Source: Novosphingobium sediminis (GTDB lineage: Bacteria > Pseudomonadota > Alphaproteobacteria > Sphingomonadales > Sphingomonadaceae). From it: 64,000 nucleotides of DNA. The DNA is taken from positions 1 to 64,000 of the forward strand of contig NZ_BJYR01000018.1 of assembly GCF_007991615.1 (NCBI RefSeq). Direction: 5' to 3'. Position 1 is the first letter of the stretch. Each line of letters opens with the position of its first letter. Below are positions 1 through 8,555 of this stretch, piece after piece. Both the position numbers and the translations under genes were made by a program. The notes under the pieces are model-generated. The model had not been told where the DNA came from and did not search any database. It was given only the letters and a program-made list of their open reading frames with translations.

Positions 1-357
1 ACCAGCTAACCACATTAAGGAGCAAGTTGAAGAGCAATTTTGTGAGTAAACAATAGCGGTATCAAATTTTTTTAAATATATCAATGAGCCGACCTCCATT
101 GAGGCCTGAACATCTTCTTTAGAATCTGGGGTCGTGACGTGGTCAAAAACGACAATTGCGTCTTTGGTTAGCGATGTGGTTTGCGAAAATTTCGCATCAT
201 CCCCTTTTTTAACCTGACCTATCACCAATATTATTGGGCGTCCTTGAATTTTCTCATCGAGAACTTCAATATCAGCGGCAAGACATTGCGATGATATCGT
301 GCTTATAAAAAATATAATAAAGAATTTTAATGACAAATTACAGTAATGTATAAGCAT
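1..357 (-). CDS. Secreted ClpP/crotonase-like protein, N-terminal part (runs off left edge)
   Basis: An open frame starts at an ATG whose complement is 355-357, preceded on its own strand by a purine-rich AGAGAAG ribosome site, and stays open for 119 codons to base 1, so only the N-terminus is present. The protein begins MLIHYCNLSLKFF followed by a hydrophobic stretch and an A-A cleavage region near residue 28, a typical Sec signal peptide. Residues about 108-119 read CSSTCSLMWLAG, which resembles the Cys-rich CASACA...LAG segment around the active Ser of periplasmic ClpP-like proteins (COG3904 type); that family assignment is inference from a short motif. The gene is strikingly AT-rich (Lys, Ile and Phe rich) against a GC-rich chromosome, which suggests recent transfer. 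The rest of the gene lies outside the window. Confidence 0.7.
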   Translation of the reverse strand, partial: MLIHYCNLSLKFFIIFFISTISSQCLAADIEVLDEKIQGRPIILVIGQVKKGDDAKFSQTTSLTKDAIVVFDHVTTPDSKEDVQASMEVGSLIYLKKFDTAIVYSQNCSSTCSLMWLAG

Positions 358-566
358 TTTTCTTCTCTTTCTGCAGATTTTTACAATCTTATCCAATTTT
401 CACTGATTTTCAAAAAGGAAGCTGGGCGATGCGCCGGATCAAAGCGGATTTGTGTCGTTCAATACACCGTATCTGATGCCGCAAGATACCCTACCAATTT
501 GTCTGTGCCGCGTGGCTTGCGAGTTGCTCCCTTGCGCTTTAATCATTCGGTTAAAGGAGAGATGCC

Positions 567-1352
567 ATGAAGATCGAACAGGGTATGGCGGCCGTGGTGA
601 CCGGCGCGGCTTCGGGTCTGGGGCGGGCGACCGCTTATGCGCTTGCGGCGGCGGGAGCGAAGGTTGCGATTTTCGATGTGAATGAAGAGGCGGGCGAGGA
701 AGTCGCCAAGGCGATTGGCGGGCTGTTCTGCCATGTCGACATCACCAGCGAGGAATCGGTGGTCGAGGGCTTTGCCAAGGCGCGTGCCGCCAATGGGCAG
801 GAGCGGATCACCGTCCACTGCGCGGTGGTCCACCGCAAGGGCAAGACCGTGGGCCGCAACAAGGAGACGGGCGAGTTCACCCGGCTTTCGACCGAGGACT
901 ATGCCTTCGCCGCGAACGGCGTGCTGATCGCCAGCTACCGCGTGGCGAGCCTTTCGGCGCTGGGCATGGCCCATGCCGAGCCGCTCGAAGGCGACGGCGA
1001 GCGCGGGACGATCATCCTGACGGGTTCGGTCGCGGCGCAGGATGCGCAGATCGGGCAGGTGGCTTATGGCTCGCTCAAGGCGGGCGTGGTCGGCCTCGTG
1101 CTGCCGATGGCGCGCGATCTGATGGACCTTGGCATCCGCGTGAATGCGATCCTGCCGGGCATCTTCGATACGCCGCTGCTGGGCCGCGTGCCGGAGAAGG
1201 TGCGCGCGGGGCTGAATGCCTCGGTGCCGTTCCCCAAGCGGCTGGGGCTGCCGGAAGAATTTGCCAGCCTTGCGATGGAACTGGTGCGCAATTCCTACTT
1301 CAACGCGCAGGCGATCCGGCTGGATGGCGGCATCCGCATGGCGCCGCGTTGA
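567..1352 (+). CDS. Short-chain dehydrogenase/reductase, 3-hydroxyacyl-CoA dehydrogenase type
   Basis: This 261-residue protein has the classical SDR layout: the nucleotide-binding TGAASGLG motif at residues 12-19, an acidic residue after the second strand (IFDVN, residues 36-40) favouring NAD over NADP, Ser154, and the catalytic pair Tyr167-x3-Lys171 (YGSLK). Length and motifs fit the type II 3-hydroxyacyl-CoA dehydrogenase (HSD17B10-like) group that oxidises L-3-hydroxyacyl-CoA in beta-oxidation. The usual NNAG strand is altered (VHCAVVH, residues 83-89). The start is fixed by AAAGGAGAG at 553-561. It stands alone; it is the first GC-rich gene after the AT-rich left edge. The substrate is not certain; any SDR activity on acyl-CoA, steroid or alcohol is possible. 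Confidence 0.85.
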   Translation: MKIEQGMAAVVTGAASGLGRATAYALAAAGAKVAIFDVNEEAGEEVAKAIGGLFCHVDITSEESVVEGFAKARAANGQERITVHCAVVHRKGKTVGRNKETGEFTRLSTEDYAFAANGVLIASYRVASLSALGMAHAEPLEGDGERGTIILTGSVAAQDAQIGQVAYGSLKAGVVGLVLPMARDLMDLGIRVNAILPGIFDTPLLGRVPEKVRAGLNASVPFPKRLGLPEEFASLAMELVRNSYFNAQAIRLDGGIRMAPR

Positions 1353-1383
1353 TGCGCTGACTTCCCCTCCACCACTCCGTCGG

Positions 1384-1462
1384 CCCGTGCTTGACACGGG
1401 CCTGGGCTTATCTTTGCGGCGCTGCGCTGGAAGAAAAGCCGAACCCCGTGTCAAGCACGGGG
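1384..1462. repeat. Pair of exact inverted palindromic repeats (repeat family B)
   Basis: A 17-base unit, CCCGTGCTTGACACGGG, lies at 1384-1400 and its exact reverse complement lies inside 1444-1462. Each unit is itself palindromic (CCCGTG / CACGGG), so the region can form two small hairpins or one large one. It fills the gap between the converging SDR and LysE genes and may act as a bidirectional terminator; it looks like a REP-type interspersed element. Confidence 0.6.
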
Positions 1463-1485
1463 TGACGAAATGGGGTGTGTGGTTG

Positions 1486-1520
1486 ATGCTTCGCCAAGCT
1501 CAGCATGAGCGGGGTTGGGG
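1486..1520 (+). repeat. Degenerate copy of interspersed repeat family A
   Basis: The stretch reads ATGCTTCGCCAAGCTCAGCATGAGCGGGG, a diverged copy of the CTTCGACAAGCTCAGGATGAGCGG element that recurs at 17042-17065, 17085-17120, 23219-23247, 25207-25235, 25265-25293, 25618-25640 and 25679-25709. It abuts the 3' end of the lysE-type gene. Confidence 0.6.
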
Positions 1521-1531
1521 GCGTCCGGGTT

Positions 1532-2140
1532 CTAGCCGGTCTTGATCGCGAGGAACGAGACGGCGACGCCCAGCATCACCACCGCAAACCCACGGCGCAC
1601 CCAGCGGGTGCGCCGTTCGTCCATCAGCCAGGCCTGCGCGTGGCTGCCCGCCAGCACGATGGCGAGGTGGATTAGGGTCGCGATGGTAGTGCTGACTACG
1701 GCGAGGGTGAGTGCTTCGGTGAGGCCTAAAGTCCGCCCGCCGAGAAACTCCGGCGCGACGACCACGAAGAACAGGTAGGCCTTCGGGTTCAGCAGATTGA
1801 GCAGCGCGCCGGTGGCGAAAGCGCGGCGTGCAGCGGTTGGCGGCAGAGTCTTCTCCGCGCCGCGCCATGCCTCGATGGCGAGCCAGACCATCATCGCAGC
1901 ACCCGCAATCCGCAGACCGTGGAGCAGCGCGGGCATGGCGGTGAGCAAGGTGGCAAGACCCAGCGCCGCCAGCGCGCCATTGGCGAGGAGGCCCAGCGCG
2001 ATCCCGGCGACGGCGGAAAGGCCGCTGCGCCTGCCTTCGGTCGCGGCAAGGCCTGCCAGCCACGCCATGTTGGGCCCCGGCGTCAGCTCGATCAGCAGGA
2101 CAGCTGCGGCGAACCCGGCAATGTCCAGCGTTCCTGGCAC
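1532..2140 (-). CDS. LysE/RhtB family amino-acid exporter
   Basis: The 202-residue protein is almost entirely hydrophobic, with about six predicted membrane segments, and carries the family signature ELTPGPNMAWLAG near residues 18-30 in the first helix. LysE/RhtB proteins export amino acids such as lysine, arginine, homoserine or threonine across the inner membrane; the substrate here cannot be read from sequence. The start is a GTG at complement 2138-2140 that directly follows the TAG stop (2141-2143) of the upstream VIT gene with no gap, so the two are translationally coupled. An unrelated exporter and a VIT transporter sharing an operon is unusual but may only reflect local transcription. 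Confidence 0.85.
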   Translation of the reverse strand: MPGTLDIAGFAAAVLLIELTPGPNMAWLAGLAATEGRRSGLSAVAGIALGLLANGALAALGLATLLTAMPALLHGLRIAGAAMMVWLAIEAWRGAEKTLPPTAARRAFATGALLNLLNPKAYLFFVVVAPEFLGGRTLGLTEALTLAVVSTTIATLIHLAIVLAGSHAQAWLMDERRTRWVRRGFAVVMLGVAVSFLAIKTG

Positions 2141-2836
2141 CTAGACGGCGGTCCCCACCAAGCGGCCGATCCCGGCGGTGGCGGCCATCGCGAGCGCCCC
2201 CCAGACGACAACGCGCAGCACGGGCTTTCCCATCGCCGCGCCGCCAGCACGGGCACCCAGCGCGCCGAGCAGGGCGAGGAACAGGATCGAGCCTGCGGCC
2301 GTGCCGGTGACCATCAATCCCATCGGCAGGATCGCGGCAAGGAGCAGCGGCAGGAACGCGCCGCCGGTGAACATCAGCGCCGAGGCCATCGCGGCCAGCA
2401 CGGGCTGTGCAGCGGTCGTGTCATTAAGGTGGAGTTCGTCGCGCGCATGGGCGCCAAGCGCGTCCTTTGCCATCATCTGGCGGGCGACTTCCTTGGCGGT
2501 GACGGCATCAACGCCGCGCTCCTCGTAGATCGCGGCGAGTTCGGCGTGTTCGTGAACCGGATCGGCCGCGAGCTCGGCGCGTTCGCGGGCGAGGTCCGCC
2601 GCTTCGGTATCGGCCTGGCTGGAAACCGAGACATATTCACCCGCGGCCATCGACATCGCGCCCGCCACCAGCCCCGCAGCGCCGGCAACCAGCAGCGCCT
2701 GTCGCTCTGCGCCAGAGGCGGCGACGCCGAGGATCAGGCTGGCGGTAGAGACGATCCCGTCGTTCGCGCCGAGCACCGCGGCGCGCAACCAGCCGATCCG
2801 GCTGACGAGGTGGCGTTCATCGTGGGGGCGTATCAT
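2141..2836 (-). CDS. VIT1/CCC1-family iron/manganese transporter
   Basis: This 231-residue membrane protein matches the VIT (vacuolar iron transporter)/CCC1 family: the N-terminal helix contains GANDGIVSTASLILGV (about residues 23-38) and the second contains the SMAAGEYVSVSSQ signature (about 72-84), followed by an acidic cytoplasmic domain rich in Glu and His (HEHAELAAIYEERG) and then three C-terminal membrane segments. Members move Fe2+ or Mn2+ out of the cytoplasm; bacterial members lower free metal. The start ATG (complement 2834-2836) is preceded by GAGGAGAGGA. It is the first gene of a two-gene leftward unit with the LysE-type exporter. Confidence 0.9.
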   Translation of the reverse strand: MIRPHDERHLVSRIGWLRAAVLGANDGIVSTASLILGVAASGAERQALLVAGAAGLVAGAMSMAAGEYVSVSSQADTEAADLARERAELAADPVHEHAELAAIYEERGVDAVTAKEVARQMMAKDALGAHARDELHLNDTTAAQPVLAAMASALMFTGGAFLPLLLAAILPMGLMVTGTAAGSILFLALLGALGARAGGAAMGKPVLRVVVWGALAMAATAGIGRLVGTAV

Positions 2837-2901
2837 GTCCTCTCCTCGCCTTGTTCATGCGCCACATGGCACTGCCGGAACAGGCAAAAAAAGGACCTGG
2901 A

Positions 2902-3633
2902 TCAATCCTGCTTCGCGAGAACCGTGCTGCCGGTCGGCGCCGGGGCTGCGTTCTCGATGATCGGCTGGCCCACGCCGAGGCGCTTGCCATCGGTGATGAT
3001 CACCTTGTCACCCAGGCTGGCGACGCCGAACAGGCGCTTGGCGAAGCCGTCGGGTACGCCGATGCAGCCGTTGGTGGCATAGCCGCGCTCCACCTTGCTG
3101 CCGTGGATCGAGACGCCATCGTTCGTCAGGCGCATCATCCAAGGCATCGGCGCTTCGTAGATCGAGGAGACGTGGTCGGCGTCCTTCTGGGTGATCGGGA
3201 AGACGCCGGTGGGCGTAGGCTTGTTGCCATAGCCCTTGAGGATCGCCGCGGCGCCGATCTCGTGCCCGTCGCGGAAGACCGAGATAGTGCGCGCCTCGAG
3301 ATCGACCGTCACGACGATGGGGCCGGCGGTGGCCGCGCTTTCGTCCCAGAAATACTGGCCAAACTTGATGGGTTCGTTGATCTTGAGGATCGACTTCACG
3401 ACGAACGGGCTGTTCGCAGATACGGCGGCAGGCGTGACGGCGAGCGGCTTTGCCAGCGGCGCGGGAGCGGGCGCGACATGGGCTTCGGCCTGCGACCCGC
3501 CGAACAGCACCTGCGCCACATCCTTGCCGACATTGAACGCGAGCAGCGAGGCGAGCGACATGGCGACGAAGCCCAGCGGCGCGCTGACCCAGCGGGAGCG
3601 GAGAAGTTCGAGGGGGGACTTCAGGCCGGACAT
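2902..3633 (-). CDS. L,D-transpeptidase (YkuD domain), membrane anchored
   Basis: The 243-residue protein has a short cytoplasmic N-terminus, one membrane anchor (residues about 17-36), an Ala/Pro linker and a YkuD domain from about residue 100 to 215. The catalytic motif is complete: IHGSK followed nine residues on by GCIGVP, giving the conserved His and the nucleophilic Cys. Such enzymes make 3-3 cross-links in peptidoglycan or attach proteins to it, in the periplasm. A second L,D-transpeptidase lies at 38885-39817, so the organism has at least two. It is monocistronic, opposite to the retropepsin gene that follows. Confidence 0.88.
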   Translation of the reverse strand: MSGLKSPLELLRSRWVSAPLGFVAMSLASLLAFNVGKDVAQVLFGGSQAEAHVAPAPAPLAKPLAVTPAAVSANSPFVVKSILKINEPIKFGQYFWDESAATAGPIVVTVDLEARTISVFRDGHEIGAAAILKGYGNKPTPTGVFPITQKDADHVSSIYEAPMPWMMRLTNDGVSIHGSKVERGYATNGCIGVPDGFAKRLFGVASLGDKVIITDGKRLGVGQPIIENAAPAPTGSTVLAKQD

Positions 3634-3891
3634 GGCGATTCTGGACGCTCCTTTCGCTTACAGAATAGCGTAAACGCGATTGCGCGCGAGCCTGTTTGCA
3701 AGCCCGTCCCGCCTAGGGACGCCGCGTGTTCCGGCCCTTAACACTCATGGTTAAGCCGCGCTGGAATTGGTGCTCGGTATATGGCGCATGATGACCCCGG
3801 TTTCGTCATCGCGCTGGCGGTGATGATGGTCTGAGGCGCAGGGTTTGGAGCGGGGTGGCTTTCAGCGCCGCGAAAGGTATGGCCTGCCACA

Positions 3892-4584
3892 ATGGCTTCG
3901 ATGACGCACATTTACACATGGCTGGAAAGCGGAGCGCCGTGGCTGGGGCACCTTTCCCCGCTGTTTGCCGCGACGTGTGCTGCGCTGGTGCTGGTGGCGA
4001 TCGGAGGGGCTTTGGCAAATCGCGGCGGGCGGTTCGGCGGCGCGGTGCGGTCTGCCGGCAACCTGCTGATGCTTGCAGTCTTCGCGCTGGCGGTCATGCG
4101 CTTCGTGCGGATGGACCCTGAGTTCGATGCAGCGCTGCACAGCATCGGCGGCCCGGCGCAGACCGTCTCGGGCGGAGAGACGCGCATCCCGCTTTCGGCG
4201 GACGGGCACTACTGGATCAAGGCGAAGCTCAACGGCGTGCCGCTGCGACTGATGGTTGATACCGGCGCGACGGTGACGGCGCTCTCGGGCGATGTTGCCC
4301 AGGCGTCGGGGGTTGAGCCTGACACCTTGCGTCCCGAAGCGACGGTCGAAACCGCCAACGGCAGCGTGACGGCGGCGCCGGCGCGGATCGATGAACTGCG
4401 GTTCGGTTCGGTGGTGGCGCGCGATCTCGATGCGATCGTCCTGCCGGCAGAAGGCGGGACCAATGTGCTCGGCATGAACTTCCTCACCCGGCTCAAGGGC
4501 TGGCGGGTAGAGGACGGCGTGCTGATCCTTAAGCCGCACCAGCCGCAGGTGGAAGCGGTGAGCGACGAACCCCAAGCCATGTGA
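3892..4584 (+). CDS. Retropepsin-like aspartic protease, membrane anchored (clan AA, TIGR02281 type)
   Basis: The 230-residue protein has two membrane segments in its first 72 residues and then a single retroviral-protease-like domain with the catalytic Asp in VDTGA at residues 122-126 and a downstream GMNFL segment (about residues 193-197) that corresponds to the hydrophobic flap/closing strand. One copy of the Asp triad means it must dimerise to be active. Such proteins are common in alphaproteobacteria but their targets are mostly unknown. Start at ATG 3892 or 3901; neither has a strong ribosome site. Its last 56 bases overlap the 3' end of the opposite DUF418 gene. Confidence 0.82.
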   Translation: MASMTHIYTWLESGAPWLGHLSPLFAATCAALVLVAIGGALANRGGRFGGAVRSAGNLLMLAVFALAVMRFVRMDPEFDAALHSIGGPAQTVSGGETRIPLSADGHYWIKAKLNGVPLRLMVDTGATVTALSGDVAQASGVEPDTLRPEATVETANGSVTAAPARIDELRFGSVVARDLDAIVLPAEGGTNVLGMNFLTRLKGWRVEDGVLILKPHQPQVEAVSDEPQAM

Positions 4585-5776
4585 GGCGGCGCCAGAAGGC
4601 TTCCAGCGGACCCTGCCCGAAGCGCGCCAGCCACCACCGAGGCCATGCGAGCATCAGGCTCCATCCGGCGAGCACCACCAGCGGCAGTGCGCCGCGCGGC
4701 ATGACGCCGCCAAGGCCGAGGCCCCAGCCTGCAAAGAGCGCGCTCATCACGAAGGTGGTGCCGAGGTAGTTGGTGAAGGCGCAGCGTCCCGCCGCGACGA
4801 GGCGCTGCCCTGCGGACGTGTCTCTGAGGCGCGGATATAGGAGGAGCAGTGCGGCGAGGTAGCCCAGCGTCATCGCCAGATGCGGGATCGCGGCGAGCGA
4901 GCCCATCAGGGCGAACATCGCCGCCGGCGGAAACTGATGCAGCGCCGCCCAGCCGATCAGCCCTGCGCTCATCGTGCCGCCAGCGCCGATGCCGAAAAGG
5001 GCCATGCGGCGAAGGCTGCTGTCCTCCCACTCGCCGGTGAAGAGCCCCATCCGCAGCAGCGCCATGCCAAGCAGCATGAGCGGAAACGTTTCGAAGAAGG
5101 TCGCGCCGAGATTGGCGAGCGGGAGGAGCGGGGCAGTGGTGAGGCGAAGGCGGACGGCTTCGAGAAAGGGGGCGTGCAGGACCCGCATGTCTGCGGTGAT
5201 CGACGCGGCGATGCGGCCCATCATCGCGGTCTGCTCGGCGGCTTCGGCAGGTGCGCCGTGGCCCGCAAGCACGCGGGCTTCGGTAGCGATGGAGCCCAGA
5301 TCGCCAATGATCTCGAGCCCGTGACTGACGAGAAACAGCAGCAGGGCGGCGGCTGCCAGCGGTTCGGGTGCCAGGCGGCGCAGACTGAACGCGAGCACCC
5401 CGCAGGCCGCATAGGGCAGGAGAATATCTCCCCACCATAGCAGCGCATAGTGGGCATAGCCGAAAGCCATCAGCAGCAGCAGACGGCGCACTTGCATGAG
5501 ATCGGGATTGGCGCCGCGCCGCTCGGCAGCATCGGCGAACAGCATCATGCTCGCCCCGAACAGCAGCGTGAACAGGCCGCGCATCTTGCCTTCGAACAGC
5601 AGGTAGGCGATCACGAACCAGACCGCGCCGCCCGGCTCAAGCCGAGGCATGGCGGGGCTGAAAGTGGCGAGCAGCGGTCCCCAGAAGCCGGTTACGTTGA
5701 TCGCAAGGATGCCGAGCACGGCCACCCCGCGCACGAAATCAAGCGCGCCGATCCGCTCCGGCATGGGGCTGCTCAT
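4529..5776 (-). CDS. DUF418 family multi-pass membrane protein
   Basis: This 415-residue protein starts with RIGALDFVRGVAVLGIL, the signature of the DUF418/YeiB group, and has about ten hydrophobic segments. The C-terminal DUF418 core includes the AAGRCAFTNYLGTTF segment and the later GPLEAFWRRLTW segment typical of the family. Function is unknown; distant resemblance to acyltransferase-3 proteins has been noted for related families. It overlaps the retropepsin gene tail to tail by 56 bases and is 6 bases downstream of the Sel1/SPOR gene on the same strand, so the two are probably cotranscribed. Confidence 0.85.
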   Translation of the reverse strand: MSSPMPERIGALDFVRGVAVLGILAINVTGFWGPLLATFSPAMPRLEPGGAVWFVIAYLLFEGKMRGLFTLLFGASMMLFADAAERRGANPDLMQVRRLLLLMAFGYAHYALLWWGDILLPYAACGVLAFSLRRLAPEPLAAAALLLFLVSHGLEIIGDLGSIATEARVLAGHGAPAEAAEQTAMMGRIAASITADMRVLHAPFLEAVRLRLTTAPLLPLANLGATFFETFPLMLLGMALLRMGLFTGEWEDSSLRRMALFGIGAGGTMSAGLIGWAALHQFPPAAMFALMGSLAAIPHLAMTLGYLAALLLLYPRLRDTSAGQRLVAAGRCAFTNYLGTTFVMSALFAGWGLGLGGVMPRGALPLVVLAGWSLMLAWPRWWLARFGQGPLEAFWRRLTWLGVRRSPLPPAAGAA

Positions 5777-5782
5777 CAGAGG

Positions 5783-6904
5783 CTAGGGCGCCACCACGAG
5801 GCAGGCGAGCCCCGCTCCCTTGAGCGCGGCGCAGGCGCGTTCGGCGCTGTCCTGCGAAAAGCCGGTGGCAAGCAGGCGCGTCACCGTGCCGGGCAGGTCC
5901 TGCCGGGCATGGCCGGCGATTTCAGGCCGGGTGCGTACGCGCGCCCACAGCGCATCGGCATTGGCTTTCACCCCGAACGCACCGAGCTGGATCCGATAGG
6001 CGCCGCCACTGGATGCCGGTGCAGGCGCTGGTACCGGCGCGGGCTTGGGTGCCACTGGCTTTGGCTGTGCCGGCTTTGGCGGCGCAGGTCTGGCTGGCAC
6101 CGGCTTCGGCGCGGCGGCGGGTTCCATCGGTGGCGGCAGGTAGGTCGCCACCGGTGCGGGCGGCGTGGATGGCGGGATATCGACTTTCTCGATCGCGCCG
6201 GGCGGGGCCTTGGGCGACGGCGCGGAGGAACCCGGCACTGCGCCGCCGAGGTCTGCCGCAGCAAGCTCCCGACCGCGCGCGTCAGCCGCTTTCTGATCGA
6301 GATCGCTGGCAAGACTAACGCCCATCTGGCGCTGCGCCAGCGGGATCGTCTGGTTCATCGTGGCAAGGCTGGCGGTCGCCTGCGGCAGGCCGGCGGCGGC
6401 GGCGCGGGTAATCAGCGCATAGGCCCGGACCCAATCCTTCGGCGCAAAATCGCCGTTGTAGGATGCGATACCCAGCACATACATCGCGCGCGGCTCACCC
6501 CGATCGGCAGCGGATTGCAGCCATGGCATCGCGGCTTGCTGGCGGTCTGTCTGGAATAGCAGGATGCCGTAGTTGTCCGCCGCAGAGATATGGCCGAGGC
6601 GCGCGGCCTTGCCATAGTAGGCTTCGGCCCTTGTCAGATCCTTGGGGACACCCCGGCCAAGTTTGTAGGCCTGGCCGAGGTTGAACAGCGCATCGGCATC
6701 GCCCTTGGCAGCCGGGCCCTGCCACGCCTTGACTGCGGCTTCAAAGTTGCCCGCCGACCAGGCATCGACCCCGGCCCGCACTGCAGCGGCCGTCACCGCA
6801 TCGGGCGGTGCGGGCAAAGTCTTGGGCTGTTCTTGCGAGAAAGCGGTTCCGGCGAGGCCCGAAAAACCCAGCGAGACCGCCGTCAGGAGAACAAATCCGC
6901 GCAT
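5783..6904 (-). CDS. Exported Sel1-like repeat protein with C-terminal SPOR domain
   Basis: The 373-residue product has a signal peptide (MRGFVLLTAVSLGFSGLAGTAFS), three to four Sel1/TPR-like repeats between residues about 45 and 200 (for example GDADALFNLGQAYKLGRGV and GEPRAMYVLGIASYNGDFAP), a long Pro/Ala/Lys linker (about 225-295), and a SPOR domain at the C-terminus (YRIQLGAFGVKANADALW). SPOR domains bind peptidoglycan stripped of stem peptides at the division site, so this is probably a periplasmic cell-envelope or division protein. It is divergent from the ParA gene and shares its architecture with the SPOR lipoprotein at 8556-9896. Confidence 0.85.
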   Translation of the reverse strand: MRGFVLLTAVSLGFSGLAGTAFSQEQPKTLPAPPDAVTAAAVRAGVDAWSAGNFEAAVKAWQGPAAKGDADALFNLGQAYKLGRGVPKDLTRAEAYYGKAARLGHISAADNYGILLFQTDRQQAAMPWLQSAADRGEPRAMYVLGIASYNGDFAPKDWVRAYALITRAAAAGLPQATASLATMNQTIPLAQRQMGVSLASDLDQKAADARGRELAAADLGGAVPGSSAPSPKAPPGAIEKVDIPPSTPPAPVATYLPPPMEPAAAPKPVPARPAPPKPAQPKPVAPKPAPVPAPAPASSGGAYRIQLGAFGVKANADALWARVRTRPEIAGHARQDLPGTVTRLLATGFSQDSAERACAALKGAGLACLVVAP

Positions 6905-7196
6905 ATCCGGTCGAATCTCCCCAAAAGCCTAGTGCCTGAAAAGCAGGGTTAACGATGCCGTGCTGCACTGCGGTCTGCAAGTGCAACCACGCTTCACTTA
7001 GGCGCGCAATCCGATCTCTGTAAATTAGCTTATATGGTTAATACTTGAAAGACAGATGCTTGAAACGCCTCCGAAGACCAGATTGCGCAGAATCACCTGT
7101 ACCGAACGGGCCGATGTTAACCAAAATTTGAGGGTCTTCTGCGATCCCCCAGCGAGAGACCAATTCATTTTTCGTCTTGCCCATAGGGGGGTTACT

Positions 7197-7925
7197 TTGC
7201 GCGTATTGGCTTTGGCATCGCAGAAGGGAGGGTCCGGAAAGACGACCTTGTCCGGTCACCTTGCCGTTCAGGCGCAGCGCGCAGGGGCTGGCCCGGTCGT
7301 CCTGATCGACATCGATCCGCAGGGCTCGCTGTCTGATTGGTGGAACGAGCGCGAAGCGGAATACCCCGCCTTTGCGCAGACGACAGTCGCCCGCCTCGCC
7401 AGCGATCTTGCCGTCCTGCGCCAGCAGGGCTTCAAGCTGGCGGTAATCGATACGCCGCCCGCGATCACCATGGCGATCCAGTCGGTGATTTCGGTCGCCG
7501 AACTGATCGTTGTGCCGACCCGCCCCAGCCCGCACGATCTGCGCGCCGTGGGCGCCACCGTCGATCTGTGCGAACGCGCGGGCAAGCCGCTGATCTTCGT
7601 GGTCAACGGTGCGACTCCGAAGGCGCGCATTACCTCGGAAGCCGCCGTCGCGCTTTCGCAGCACGGCACGGTTGCGCCGATCACGCTGCACCACCGCACC
7701 GATTTCGCGGCCTCGATGATCGATGGCCGTACCGTCATGGAAGTCGATGCCTCCAGCAAGTCCGCTGCCGAAGTCGCGGCGCTGTGGACTTATGTCTCGG
7801 AGCGGCTCGAGAAGAACTTCCGCCGCACCGTGTTCGCGGTGCCGCAGCCCGGCCATCCCCTTTCGACCATGCCCGGTGCACCCCGCGGCGCCGGTGGCTT
7901 CGGCCGCCGCGTGATCGGTTCGTGA
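7197..7925 (+). CDS. ParA-family partition-type ATPase
   Basis: From a TTG start at 7197, preceded by AGGGGGG six bases upstream, the protein is 242 residues and begins MRVLALASQKGGSGKTT, the deviant Walker A motif of ParA/MinD ATPases (residues 10-17). The switch segment IDIDPQGSLSDWW and the Walker B strand LAVIDTPPA are present. An in-frame ATG at 7056 would add 47 residues of unlikely sequence, so I prefer TTG. There is no parB downstream; instead the next gene has a ribbon-helix-helix-like C-terminus. ParA-like proteins of this sort position plasmids, chromosomes or envelope machinery. It is not the main chromosomal parA, which would be expected beside parB and gidB. Confidence 0.85.
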   Translation: MRVLALASQKGGSGKTTLSGHLAVQAQRAGAGPVVLIDIDPQGSLSDWWNEREAEYPAFAQTTVARLASDLAVLRQQGFKLAVIDTPPAITMAIQSVISVAELIVVPTRPSPHDLRAVGATVDLCERAGKPLIFVVNGATPKARITSEAAVALSQHGTVAPITLHHRTDFAASMIDGRTVMEVDASSKSAAEVAALWTYVSERLEKNFRRTVFAVPQPGHPLSTMPGAPRGAGGFGRRVIGS

Positions 7926-7942
7926 GCGAAGGACGCCGCAGC

Positions 7943-8485
7943 ATGAGCGAACCCAAGCCCTTCGCCTCTCTCAGCCCGAGCCTGCTCGCCCGCAAGGGTG
8001 CGGCGCGCCCTGCGATGCGCCCGCAGCTTCTGCCCCTGACTGCCGAAGACCGCCAGTGGATGGGCTTTGGCGCAGCGAATCCCGGCGCGGAACCCCAGTT
8101 CGATGCCGACGATCTTGGCTGGAACGATCATGGTGAGGATGCGGCGCCCGCCGCGCCCGTCGCCGATGTTGTTGCCCTTGCGGCCGACCCGCTGCCAGAG
8201 CCCTCCCAGCCCGAAGTTCTGCGCCAGATCGAAGCGCTCGCCGATGTGCTCAAGGTGCCTGGTCCGGCTGCGTCGCTGAACCGCCGCGAACGCGGCACCG
8301 CGCTCAAGGAAGGGCGCAAGGCTGCCTTCACGCTGCGCCTTGATGCTGCGCGCCATCTGCGCCTGCGCCTCGCCTGCACGCTCGATAATCGTAGTGCGCA
8401 AGCACTCGTGATCGAAGCACTCGACCGTTACCTCGAAGCGAAGCCCGGTCTCGATGACCTCGCTCGCCGCGCCCTCCGCAACTGA
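7943..8485 (+). CDS. Hypothetical protein with ribbon-helix-helix-like C-terminus, partner of ParA
   Basis: The 180-residue protein starts at the ATG 18 bases after the ParA stop. Its N-terminal two thirds are low in order (Pro/Ala rich, acidic). Residues about 128-168 (KAAFTLRLDAARHLRLRL, then SAQALVIEALDRYL) have the strand-helix-helix pattern of RHH DNA-binding domains such as CopG or the ParG/omega partners of ParA ATPases. I infer that it is the centromere- or cargo-binding partner of the ParA next to it. No closer family is recognised. It overlaps in a different frame the region just before the SPOR lipoprotein gene, consistent with one operon of three genes. Confidence 0.72.
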   Translation: MSEPKPFASLSPSLLARKGAARPAMRPQLLPLTAEDRQWMGFGAANPGAEPQFDADDLGWNDHGEDAAPAAPVADVVALAADPLPEPSQPEVLRQIEALADVLKVPGPAASLNRRERGTALKEGRKAAFTLRLDAARHLRLRLACTLDNRSAQALVIEALDRYLEAKPGLDDLARRALRN

Positions 8486-8555
8486 TGACGCCTTCCAACC
8501 GGGACTTCACGCCATGACCATCGCACAAGACAGCAAGAATGACCGGAAGGCCGCA

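Noticed and set aside
3781..3834. 17-residue frame (MAHDDPGFVIALAVMMV)
   Set aside because: No ribosome site and no supporting context; most likely chance.
7056..7196. 47-residue N-terminal extension of ParA
   Set aside because: Sequence is not ParA-like, the ribosome site is poor, and TTG 7197 has a strong ribosome site directly before the Walker A region.
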